DNA of 64,000 nucleotides from Solen grandis. Taxonomy: Eukaryota > Mollusca > Bivalvia > Adapedonta > Solenidae. Below, one piece after another: positions 23,501 to 33,920 of this stretch. The notes below the pieces were generated by a model. That model saw nothing but the letters and a program-made list of their open reading frames with translations. It was not told the origin of the DNA and did not search any database. The translations under genes and the position numbers were made by a program. Within the stretch, counting starts at the first letter, position 1. Each line of letters starts with the position of its first letter. The stretch is taken from NCBI GenBank assembly GCA_021229015.1, contig CM037782.1, positions 64,976,108-65,040,107 on the forward strand, read 5' to 3'.

Positions 23501-26500
23501 TTTCATGTGCAACAAGACCTGCTAGAGGTAATAAATGACTTAATGTTAAATATTGTGACACATGCCTTTATAGGGTAATGGTGTTCTTCCTCCCCTTTAC
23601 CTAGATTAGTGTCAAAATCTTGCCTGATTACACTTGCTTTTTTTGCTTATCACAAACGTCACAACATGCTGATGAATCAGATCTGTCACTTGGTTTGTAT
23701 CCAAAGTACTCCAACATAACTTCTCTCATGCACTTCGAGTCATTCTTGCAGTACTGAATTATGTTCTTCTCAATGCCAGGTCGATTGCTTCGAATGTCTG
23801 AACCATTATAATACAGAATGGATCTGCTTGGTAAACCATCACGCCCTGCTCTACCTGTCTCTTGGAAAAACTTTTCAATTGATGTTGGTGGTTTGTAATG
23901 AATAACACAACGAATGTTGGGGGCATTCAATCCCATTCCAAGAGCTACAGTTGCAAAAACGATTCTTATCCTAGATTTTTCCTTGCACAGCTCTGAAACT
24001 ATAAACTTTTTCATTCTGTCGGTATAATTCTGATGATATTGTGCAAATAATCTATTTTCTGGTATTTGTTCACCAATGTATTGGTTTTGTCCCATTTCTT
24101 TTTCAAAAAATGCATATGCATAGCTAATTACATGCGTGTCTGTATACATTATTGTAATAGGAAAACTGAGTTTTTTGTTTAGGAGTTCATTTAACATTGG
24201 CGGGAGAATTTCGTCCAAATGTTCCTGAGTACCTGTAGGTGGTCTTATACATTTACTGTATTTGATGTTGAATCTGTCTGGATTTCTTGACACAATTTTT
24301 GGATCCTTCATCTTCAGGCTTGCTATTATCTCAACCTGAGCTTTTGGTGAGGCTGTGGCCGTAAACACTAACACTGGGATGTCTGGAAAGTGAGCCAACA
24401 ATTGCTCTCCTATCTTGCTGAAGTCCTTTCGAAATTCTGAGCCCCTGTAAAATAAAAATATTAAATGTTTCAGAAAATCATCAAGAAGTATTACAGACTG
24501 AAAAGTGCAAGGATTCATGGGACTTTAGCAAACTACAGAGCCATCTTACATAGAACCAATGTGAATGGCCAAGTGAAGTCAAATGGCTATGAGTCCCACA
24601 AAGATTTTTGTTAACAGTTACCAGGTAGATATTTTTCAGTTCAGGCTAGTGCACTCAAGTTGTATTCTGGGACTAGCGTTTCATTTTGTGTGCAGAATAA
24701 TGCATGGTTGTAATGTTCGTAACCTAATTTGGAAATCATAGGCCTGATTTTCAATTACAAAGCGTCTGAATAATCCTGCCTTATAGTCTATACAATAGTA
24801 AATAGTTTTCAATTTTAGCTTTTGTTTGTTTTGTTGGGTTTAAAAGTCCCACTGACAGTATTTCAGTCATTTGGAGATGATGTCTACTTAAGACAGATAT
24901 AGTGCTGCCACACTGTAGTATCATGCCGTAGACATGTGGCATGATACCACACTCAGTCATGTTATTCTGACACCGGGCCAACCAGTTGTGCAACTTCCTT
25001 TATCTGCTGAGCGCCAAGCAAGGAAACTATAACACTTCCATTTTTTACGACTTTGGTAAGTCATGGCAGGGAATCGAACCCCAACCTCCCGCACCCGAGG
25101 TGGACACTCTAACCACAGGGCTGGTATTTTAGCTTTTGTGAAATAATTTTAAATAAACGTTACCAAAACGATATATGCAATGTCTGTAATGTCTTTAAAT
25201 TTATGTCAGTAATGTCTTTAAATTTATGTCAGACTGCCGAAACCATAACCTTTGAAAATATGTAAATCAACCATCCTTTTCACTTTAGGGGCCTTATCAT
25301 TGAACTGGCTTGTGAAACCTTTGGGTTGAATAACAAGATGGAACTGCTAGATCAGCTACCACAAAACTTTAAAAAACATGGAGCAAAAAACGGCGACAGG
25401 AATGGCTAGATGACAAAGTTCAACCCATTGTGGACCTATTACTCTGTCCATACTCTGTTCCAAGTAATGAGGACGTTCGACTGCGCTTGATCCACAGGGA
25501 TGTTCCCTATGATGTTAGTGTTCCTGCCAGACACCGTGGAGAAAGTGTTCAAATTCAGATTGACGGTAATTATCAACAAAATTTATGAATGCTGCGAGAT
25601 TACATAGCCTTTGAAAGACACAAGTAATCTGTTGAAATTATTTTTAGTCTTGCAACTTGTCTGATCCCAAGTTGAGTATTTAAGCAATTTAACTGTTAAT
25701 AATATTATGAGAGCTATGTGTAAAGTGGGGTGTTGGGAGATTCAGAACTTCAATCTGTCTCCAGTGGCCAAGTGATCAGAGTGTAAGCCTGGGGAAGCAG
25801 GAGGTTGCTGGTTCAGTCCCCACAGTGACATACAAAGCAGGCAAGGAAATGATATGATATACCTCTCTTGATTTTCACTCAGTAGATAAGTTCCGGACCA
25901 TTAAGCTGGTTTGAGTATAATGTGACGGGTGTGGTATCATGCCACATGTCTTAGTTATGATACTGCAGTCTGGCAAGATATCTGATGTAGATATAGTCTC
26001 AAAATTACTGGAATATTGTTGTTTGAGAACAACAATCAGATCATAAAACTTTAGCTGTAAATAGATTCCACTGTCTAATATTTTTATAAGAGTTTGTTCT
26101 TTACATGAAAAACTGTATTCTTTGATTATGCACATGTGTAATAATTCTTTTATTTTTTTATTTCAGGAGAGCCAATTCTTATCAAAGTTCCAGAACAAAG
26201 AGAAGGTCCTGTAGATCCAAGTGGGGACGATCTATATACATACAGTCTCAGCCTACTGAGGGCTGCTATGTACTTTACAGTGTTTCAGTATACAATCAAA
26301 TCAGGTGACATAGACACAATGACAATATTATTGAAGAGGTTTATTCCTCTCTTCATTGGCTTAACATCCTATAGATCAAAGTATGCTATTGAGTGCATTA
26401 ATTTTCTCACAAAAACTGAATGCGTACTATCGGAATATGAGAGTGTCCGAGTGAAACTTGGGGCCTTTGTTAATAAGAAAGGGCAAGCTGGTAAGAACAA

Positions 26501-26885
26501 GCCAGCTGACATGCAGCAAGAAAACAACATTAAACTGGTCAAAAATGTCATCAGGGGTCTTGGGGCAGGAAAAAGTGACAAAGCAATGGAGCGATCATCC
26601 AAAGCTGCCCCTGTTGTCAGTGAACTAATAGCAGTTATGAATAAGAAGGATGGCAAAAAAGACAAACATTCACAGAAATCATCAGCAGATGACATGGCTT
26701 TGCTTGCTACAAGAATGAGAGTCCTTCATCCATTCAAGCAAGAGGGGAGAAAATTTGCATCATTAAAGGATCTGCATGCAAATGTTCTTACAACTGTAAA
26801 TAAATTCAAATTATTAGAATTTATTGTCCGTCACAGTCGTCGTGCAATCAACAGATATGTGGTTGAAGAAGAAGACGTTGACTAA
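17548..26885 (+). CDS. DUF6589 protein with N-terminal zinc finger, nine exons
   Basis: Exons by frame and splice sites: 17548-18504, 18915-19064, 19526-19698, 20116-20251, 20925-21021, 23356-23527, 24474-24624, 25289-25565, 26167-26885; about 944 residues. Residues 22-69 hold two CxxC pairs (C22/C25, C66/C69), a likely zinc finger. The rest matches the DUF6589 layout: VDNIDGRIKAYQ (exon 2), PLGGDQLTR (exon 6), then EEMFH, ARIHGTLANYR (exon 7), and the C-terminal GDIDTMTILLKRFIPLF and FVNKKGQAGKNKPADMQQEN (exon 9). Three one-base losses are needed to keep frame: exon 6 near 23446, exon 7 near 24605 (a T run) and exon 8 near 25390 (an A run). Everything else is open and junction phases agree. 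DUF6589 is uncharacterised; the DNID, GDQLT and E-rich positions could form a D-D-E set, which is inference. It is interleaved with the antisense RecQ-like gene. Confidence 0.8.
22340..22545 (-). repeat. tRNA-headed SINE (family C), minus strand
   Basis: The minus strand reads GTGGTCCAGAGGTAACTTAT, then GGTTGTGGGTTCAAACCC, TACTGGTCCAATGCAGGAAC and a tail GTTAGAACTTGTTTTCC. The tail is shared with families B and C elsewhere (33265, 37200, 51211, 63498). Confidence 0.7.
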
Positions 26886-29710
26886 AAAGTCTTGGGACCT
26901 CATAAGAATGGATGTTGTACATGTGTAGCACATTTTTAGTTTGAATTTCTTTTCAAATTCTAATATTCATATTAGAGCTGAGTACAAGGGCACACAAACT
27001 ATAAAATTCATTGTCATTGCATACTGTTCCATAAGTCGCCTTTGGTTTCATATGTAGTAGAAAACAACAACCTGCTGAAATTTCTTATTTTTTATAGAAT
27101 TTGTAATTGTGAATTTTTTTTACCATTTGGCTGACCTAGTGGATATATTCTTTGTATATAACATAAATCACCACACTTAGGCATTTGCATTGTGTTAATA
27201 TCCCCTTCCTGAGACCAACCCTACTACCCATTTGGTCTGTATTTCACCTTTGTTGGAAAAGCTATTGACAGATGCGATAATGGCTGTACATGTATTTATT
27301 GATTATTGAAACGGAAAAAAAAATTGGGTTTCAGAACAGGGGGTCTCTGGTGCTCAGCCACCATATTTTGCTTGATGTTGTGATATGAGAAAAGTGTAAA
27401 TTTTATCAAAGCAACATTTGTTAATCTCAACCGATAATATTGTTGATTTCATGTAGAGATTTTTTACACAATTATGTTAAATTATTTTATTTTAATGAAT
27501 TTGGTAAATGCCATCAGCTATGATTATTCGTGGTTTTAGGTGGAATAATTATAGAATGATTATAGAATGACAATATCTATAATTTGACAAGCTCAGCATT
27601 GAACAAAAAGATTACACAAGTAAAATTCACATTAAGCAACAGAAGCATATAACAAAGTTAAGTTTGCCATCAGCTATGATTATTCGTGGTTTAAGCAGTC
27701 AAGTTAAACCCGTGTTTTATTAAAAGTCAGTTTTTAATATTACCAATTTTAATTAGCAATTTTTATGATAAACCCTTGTTTAGGGACCACCTCCATTAAG
27801 CAGTCTTGTTCTTTTGAATCATTTCTTGAAGAAGATTTTACTGCATACTTCTTTAATTCACATTTTGAATGGTTGTTAACTAGAATCATTAACAAAGTTT
27901 ATCATATAATTTTTGCATGTTTTATTTTTTTATTCATAACACTCTCTTTTCAAAAATAACAAGCCAAAATAAGGTCAAAGAGTGAGAGGTCCTGGAATGA
28001 TTTGCCTCTGTAACGGTGAGGGTTTAATAGTTTTCTTTACACTCACTCAGCACCCAATGGTGTCGGTTCGATTCCATGCAAGGTCATTTGGATTTACATG
28101 TTGGGAAGCCCAACAACTGGCTTGTGGTTGGTTAGTGGTTCTACTCAGATGCTATTGAGCATTTCGGGTCTTCCTCCACCTGTAATAAGCTGGATGTCGC
28201 TATATGACTGAAATACTATCCCAGCTACAAGAAACTCAAAAAACTCATCCTCTACCCTACTGAAGCTCCTATGGGTACAGTATCAAATTCACTTAAGCAG
28301 CACTGCACTTGTTTTGTGAAGATAATTGGAAGTGCAAATGGTACATTGTTATCTTCAAACAAGTTAAAACATCATAAGTTACATGTCCGTCTATGGACAG
28401 AACAATAAATACTTGGGTTATTTTTGTTGAGGTCATTTTGAACACTTGACTTGGTAAACTAGACTTTCTTTACTCAACTCGGACACTCTTCCAAGTCACC
28501 ATAAAGTTTGTCCCAGTTTACATCTCTAGAACATACATCTGTTGGGGCCACTGTGGGCTAGCGGTTACAGTCATGGACTACAAGCGCCACATCGCTGTGG
28601 GTTCGAATCCTTGAAGGGACTTTGAATTTTTCATGTGAGGAAGCCTTGCAGTAGGTTGGCGGTTTCACTGTTGCCTCTGTATACTCAGGGTCTTCCTCTA
28701 CCTGTAATTGAATAACTGGATGTCCCTACAGGAATGATATAGTGTTGCAGCAACAGTTAACACAACAACATACATCAGTCTGTCACATTACTTTGCTTAC
28801 ATACAATTCATATTTAATTATATCAAAAAAACTTTGTGTTACTGCTGAAAAACTGTATTTCTAAACACTAATTAATAATATACCTCGTGGTTTTACAAAG
28901 GTTTGATTTCCCTCAAAACTGGAGGTAATAAAGACCAAATTGGAGTAATAATTATAAATTCCCACACAAGGTCTTTAAGATCACTGATACTGTCATGAGT
29001 TTCTCCACCAAGTAAATGACTATTAAGTCAGTCCTATAGAAAGAAAGAGAGAGAGAGAAACATGCCCTTTCAAATACATACTCTGAAAAAAAAATCTGAA
29101 GTATCAGAATCTGAAAAAAGTACAATACCAGGTAAAGAAACTAAATCTGCCAAATTTACACTTACCACTCCAATATCATATGTGCCTCATCAACTGCAAT
29201 GCATGATAACAGTTGTTGAGTTTCCATTCGACGGAGAATATTAGTCCCATGTTTGCTGCTAAGCAAGGCCTCTGGGTGGGCATATACTAATGGGTACTTC
29301 CCAGATACAACGTCTTCCAGAGGCACATTTAATACTCCGACCTCCGACACACACTCATCGTCACTGGTGTCAGAATCATGATCTTCGCCCTCTGGTCTGA
29401 CTGTCTGGGCAGATTCTCCAGTGAAATCTAGATAGCAAGCATTTACACCAAGCTTTTGTAAAGAGTTGATTTGGTCCATCATTATGCTGTTCAGTGGCGT
29501 CAGAATCAAACACACAGAATGCATCAGATCATACCTTTCTTTCAGTACGTATGGTGCCAACTGGTAAATGAGGCTTTTTCCATAGCCAGTAGGCAATATG
29601 GCCATTGTGTCTTTTTTCTCAATAATGTTTAGTAGGCATTCCATTTGAGCATCCTTAATAGGATGCAGAAATCCCAAACTTTTAGCGACTCGTCTGACTG
29701 TATCCGCCAT
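23628..29710 (-). CDS. RecQ-like DNA helicase, two exons, 453 residues
   Basis: Exon 1, 29710-29166, and exon 2, 24444-23628, join in frame to give one undamaged 453-residue protein. The helicase motifs are in order: Q22 of motif 0, Walker A ILPTGYGKS (38-46), motif Ia LTPLNSIMMDQ, DEAH at 174-177 directly at the splice junction (ILEW|GSEFRKDF, the RecQ EWGHDFR position), TATAS (motif III), VALGMGLNAPNIRCVIHY (motif V) and QETGRAGRDG (motif VI). A short Cys tail (C-x-EVM...ACCDVC) fits the RecQ zinc-binding region. There is no winged-helix or HRDC domain, so it is shorter than BLM or WRN. An acidic insert (GEDHDSDTSDDE) precedes motif II. 3'-5' helicase activity is expected from the family. 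The single 4.7 kb intron contains three exons of the opposing DUF6589 gene. Confidence 0.88.
24880..25130 (-). repeat. Family D SINE, minus strand
   Basis: The minus-strand tRNA-like head GTTAGAGTGTCCACCTCGG and GGGGTTCGATTCCC is followed by the core shared with 13790-14022 (GACACCGGGCCAACCAGTTG on the plus strand). It sits in a DUF6589 intron. Confidence 0.75.
25760..26010 (+). repeat. Family D SINE, plus strand
   Basis: Head AGTGGCCAAGTGATCAGAGTG and GCTGGTTCAGTCCCC, then the shared core TGTGGTATCATGCCACATGT and GATACTGCAGTCTGG. Located in the intron between DUF6589 exons 8 and 9. Confidence 0.65.
26886..27990. other. DUF6589 3' flank inside the RecQ-like intron
   Basis: AT-rich, with no further exon recognised. 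A direct duplication of CCATCAGCTATGATTATTCG occurs at about 27510 and 27667. No clear polyadenylation site can be singled out. Confidence 0.4.
27995..28233 (+). repeat. Family A SINE, diverged
   Basis: Contains GTCGGTTCGATTCCATGC, CAACTGGCTTGTGGTTGGTT and ATATGACTGAAATACTATCC, in family A order. Confidence 0.75.
28547..28770 (+). repeat. Family A-related SINE
   Basis: Head GGGGCCACTGTGGGCTAGCG and GTGGGTTCGAATCCTTGAAG, then TTTTTCATGTGAGGAAGCC and TCTTCCTCTACCTGTAATTG. The end after the core is diverged. Confidence 0.7.
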
Positions 29711-30018
29711 TGTTATTAATAAGCGAAAGTAAAAGTATAGCCGATGGGTTGCAATCTATTGTACGTGGTTTGCTTATTTGATAGATCAATTTCTGCTAGG
29801 ATTTGTTTTAAAAGTTTTTCTGTATGAGATTTTGTTTGGGATTTGTCCGAACTGAATTATTTTCACGTAAATAAACAACGGATTATTTTGCTGCGTAATC
29901 TTTCGGTGTAATCAGGCGCGCATGTAGAAAAAGCCAAAATCGGCTCGGTGATGCGTCAAAGTGTAGAGGTTAGACGAGGAGCGTGACGTCACCTCTACAT
30001 TGTAGAATGTGTGTCATA
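29711..30018. promoter_or_regulatory. Upstream flank of the RecQ-like gene
   Basis: No clear TATA box upstream of the ATG at 29710 (context ACAATGG). A short inverted repeat, GTGTAGAGGT...ACCTCTACAT with GTGACGTCAC-like sequence between, lies at about 29961-30001. Confidence 0.3.
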
Positions 30019-30164
30019 AGATGTAGTTCCGCTACATTTCGGACCCCATGGCCTTTCACGGAGATAACCAATGTTTCCCAATGTTTCATTAGGATACCTT
30101 GGTTATCTTGGTAGAGTTTACGTGGTCCAAGACGTAGCGGAACCATTACAGGGACTTAACCTTA
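30019..30164. repeat. Foldback MITE, copy 2
   Basis: The left arm GTTCCGCTACATTTCGGACC and right arm GGTCCAAGACGTAGCGGAAC continue outward as CATTACAGGGACTTAACCTT. It is the same element as 47042-47199 in opposite orientation, with the first 17 or so bases of the left arm missing. Confidence 0.85.
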
Positions 30165-30634
30165 ATCTCTCGCGTTATAGTTGCATGTATTTGAGTCAGA
30201 AAGTAAAAGGTATGGAATGAATTAAATTTCACATACATGTTAGTATACATGTGAGTGTAGATAACTATATTCTCTCTAGATGCTGACAATCGAATTATCC
30301 CGGTCAGCCCTAGATGACATTCTGATTGACCTGACTTGAGTAAGTGTGTCTATACCTTTCTACTCTAATCGGTCTGTCCGTCCGTCTGTCTGTCCGCCTC
30401 AAGTCTAACGGCCCGTCCATTCGTACGTCCGACTATTTGTCTGTCTGTATACTTGCTATTATTTGCAGAATTTCCCGTTTTCGCCGTGGCAAGCGTACCT
30501 GTGTCATGTCAGTCAGTTGATTTCATTTAACATTTTCTCTGAAAATGTCCCGTTGAACTTTGCATAATTATCATGATAGTAAAATTTAAAAACATTGTAA
30601 ATCTTTATATACCTTCAGTGCTTTCCTAATACGC

Positions 30635-30668
30635 TTGCTCTCTCTCTCTCTCTCTCTCTCACTCTCTC
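30635..30668. repeat. (CT)n microsatellite
   Basis: TCTCTC run of about 28 bases followed by CTCACTCTCTCCCTC, 70 bases before the microexon at 30737. Confidence 0.9.
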
Positions 30669-30736
30669 CCTCTCACAATCAATCAATAAACCTAAATATC
30701 CATTTATCTGCACTTATTTTATTGTTATATTTACAG

Positions 30737-32512
30737 GGGATGGCTTCTTGGTTGGAAAATCCTTCGACGGTATTTCTTTTTGATTTTTTGTATTCAAAAT
30801 TACCCTATTCACATTAAGTTCAAAAATAGTTCAAAAGTTCCAACCTGAAAAAACCTAACACCGGTGTAGTCACTGTCTCACGAAACGTTTCAGCTTAACA
30901 AATACGAAGATTTTCAAGAGGAAAATAATTCAATAATTGCAACTGTCAAGGAAAAATCATAATATTTTGAAGCCACTTCATTGTAAACGTTTGTACAGCC
31001 GCCATATTGCTTTTCGACACATTTTTTTAAACCTCGTACAAATATGTCGCTTGCACAATCCTTTACAATGTAGTGACTTTAAAGTTCTAGATATTTGTAA
31101 AAGATTACCTCAATTGATCATTGTCAACTTGAGATTATTTTCATCTCAATCTTTTTGAAATCCCGATTCGACTTTTTATTGACCAGGAGAGCGGGAATGT
31201 TAAACATTTATTTATAGATTATACCCTTTCCTTTTGTTTAAAACCTTAAGAATGTAGAAATGAATAATTTAGAATTTTGGGTAGAGGAACATTTTAATTT
31301 GAGATATCTCAAGGTACGCAAATCTCATTTCGAGGAGTGAGAGCGGAACTGGGCTAAGTGCATGTATATATATGCATAAGCACTTAGCCTAGTTTCACTT
31401 TCACCCCTCGATTTGCAAACTTCATTAATTTCTTACGAAATAGCGGCATTCGCATGTACAGAAAAAACAAAACAAAAAAAACAACAACTGAATAACATTT
31501 ATTAAGCTAGCGTAACGTTAGTATAAAAATAAATCGACTTAAAACATCCGCATTGTACAATTTTCTAAGCTTGATTTCAGTTATTACCCATTAAGGAAAA
31601 GCTAAGTAGAATACGGAATCCCTATGGTGGATTTCCAGTTTGTTTTTTTCTAATCTCGTAAACAGGAAACATTATAGAGGTATTACGAAATAATATGCTC
31701 TGGGTATGGTAAGAATGATCGTTTCAATATAAGATTACGAAAATGTTTATTCTTTATCAATATTGTTTCATAATTACGAAATACATTTTGTAAAAAGTAA
31801 GTGTTTCTAATGAATGAATGAATCAATAAATCAATTTATATTGTTTCTTATTATTTTTATCATGTTCATTGGCGATTTTTTGTAAACCTTTCTTTGGTTG
31901 CTGCAACAATCGTACGGACTAATTATTTAAGCTGAAACAAATGGTTAAATGCAACTAGATCTAGCCGTCATATTTTTGATTTGCTGTTTTCAAAGAAATG
32001 ACATGAATTTATGTATTTTGATGACTTCTTGTTTCCTTAAAAAATCAATTTGTCAAAATTAAACCATAAAATAGAGGGCACATGTTACAGCTATTTCTTA
32101 TATTGAACAAGTATCCTTTTGGGAAATGAATTTTGTCACTCAATGTATATATAGCTAAAGAAGAAATGCTCACAATCAGCAGAACTCCAAGTGGGTTGAA
32201 AGTAAACCGAAAGCGCAAGTGAAAGTAAAACAACAATCCTGTTTCCGGATAAACACCCGTATATCAAGTCACTTCCCCAAGTTTCTCTTAAACATTTATT
32301 AACTTTTGACTCATGAAAAGTTTGATTCAGTAGACAGACATACATACTTACAGACACTATTGATATTACAGATCTAGATATTGTCTTGGTCACTTTTTGT
32401 TTACAATTTTCAGATCTCTATGAAGTCAGTATTGGGGGCAAGACCTACACACGTGTGGAGCTGGACATTCTAATAGAGGAGGGGAGAAGGGCGCAAGTAT
32501 ATCAGATGTAGG

Positions 32513-32546
<34 letters not shown>

Positions 32547-32552
32547 TTCTCC

Positions 32553-32591
<39 letters not shown>

Positions 32592-32620
32592 TTCTTCTTC
32601 TTCTTCTTCTTCTTCTTCTT

Positions 32621-32684
<64 letters not shown>

Positions 32685-32692
32685 TTCTTCTT

Positions 32693-32738
<46 letters not shown>

Positions 32739-32746
32739 TTTTCTTT

Positions 32747-32785
<39 letters not shown>

Positions 32786-32809
32786 TTCTTCTTCTTCTTC
32801 TTCTTCTTC

Positions 32810-32863
<54 letters not shown>

Positions 32864-33885
32864 TTCTTCTTCTTCTCTCATCATCATCATCATCATCATC
32901 ACTCATCATCCATCATCATCATCATCATCTATATATCATATCTCATCTTCTTCTTCTCTCTTTACTTGAAAATTTCCTGAAACAAGAATGGAAAAAATCT
33001 AAAAAGTTAAATATTACTAAGCAGTAAGTATTTGTCAAGTAATATCAAACCTGGTGTTGTTGTTGTTGTTTTGTTCTAGAGATGAAAACTTCCCTTCACG
33101 TCGTCGAAGAAGTGCCATAAGAGACGAGCGGTTCAGATGGACGCATAACAGAATACCTTATAAAATAGACGACACTTTCTGTGAGTATGATCATACAAGC
33201 GCTTACTTAAGGCATTGTTGTTACTGAATGTATTTTAATTGTTTCTGTGTGAAAGGACTTTAATTTGAACACAGTCGTCCAGTGGTAACGTACCCGACTA
33301 CGGATCCGAATGTTGCTGGTTTGGACCCGTTGTGGCATTGAGTATCCATGGACCTCCCATGCGCAAAGTACTGTTCCAACTTAAGAACCATCGAGAAAGA
33401 TTAGTTTTAGTTGTAAGAATGTGTTGTTCAATCAACGTAAAACAATGAAAGTTTAAACTGATAAAAATTAAAACAATTTATTAATCAACCGAGAATCCGG
33501 TAAGGATTTAAACTAGTCGATTATTCACTAGTGTTGCAAATGTTCGAAATGACGTTTCTAAAATTCTAAAAATTTGTCATTTTTTCAGCTGCCGAAGAAA
33601 AGCTGACAATAATGAGCTCGATGGAGCACTGGATGCTGGGCACTTGTCTTCTATTTGTCCCCGCATCTGATCAGGAGTTCAGTTACATTAAGTTCACCAA
33701 GAAGGACAGGTAGAAACTACGTCACGTTATTGGTGGTATTTTTGTTGTTTACCGTCACAGCAACAGCAAAATTTAACGATACATGAATGTTATATTGTTC
33801 AGTAATTTAAGAAATTCCGTCATTTGGATGAACACTTCTTTTCGATGGTTTAATTAATGAATGGTTCAGTGACATTAATAATCAA

Positions 33886-33920
<35 letters not shown>

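Noticed and set aside
32426..32902. Poly-Met/poly-Asp frame on the minus strand
   Set aside because: Direct translation of the TCA/TCT microsatellite.
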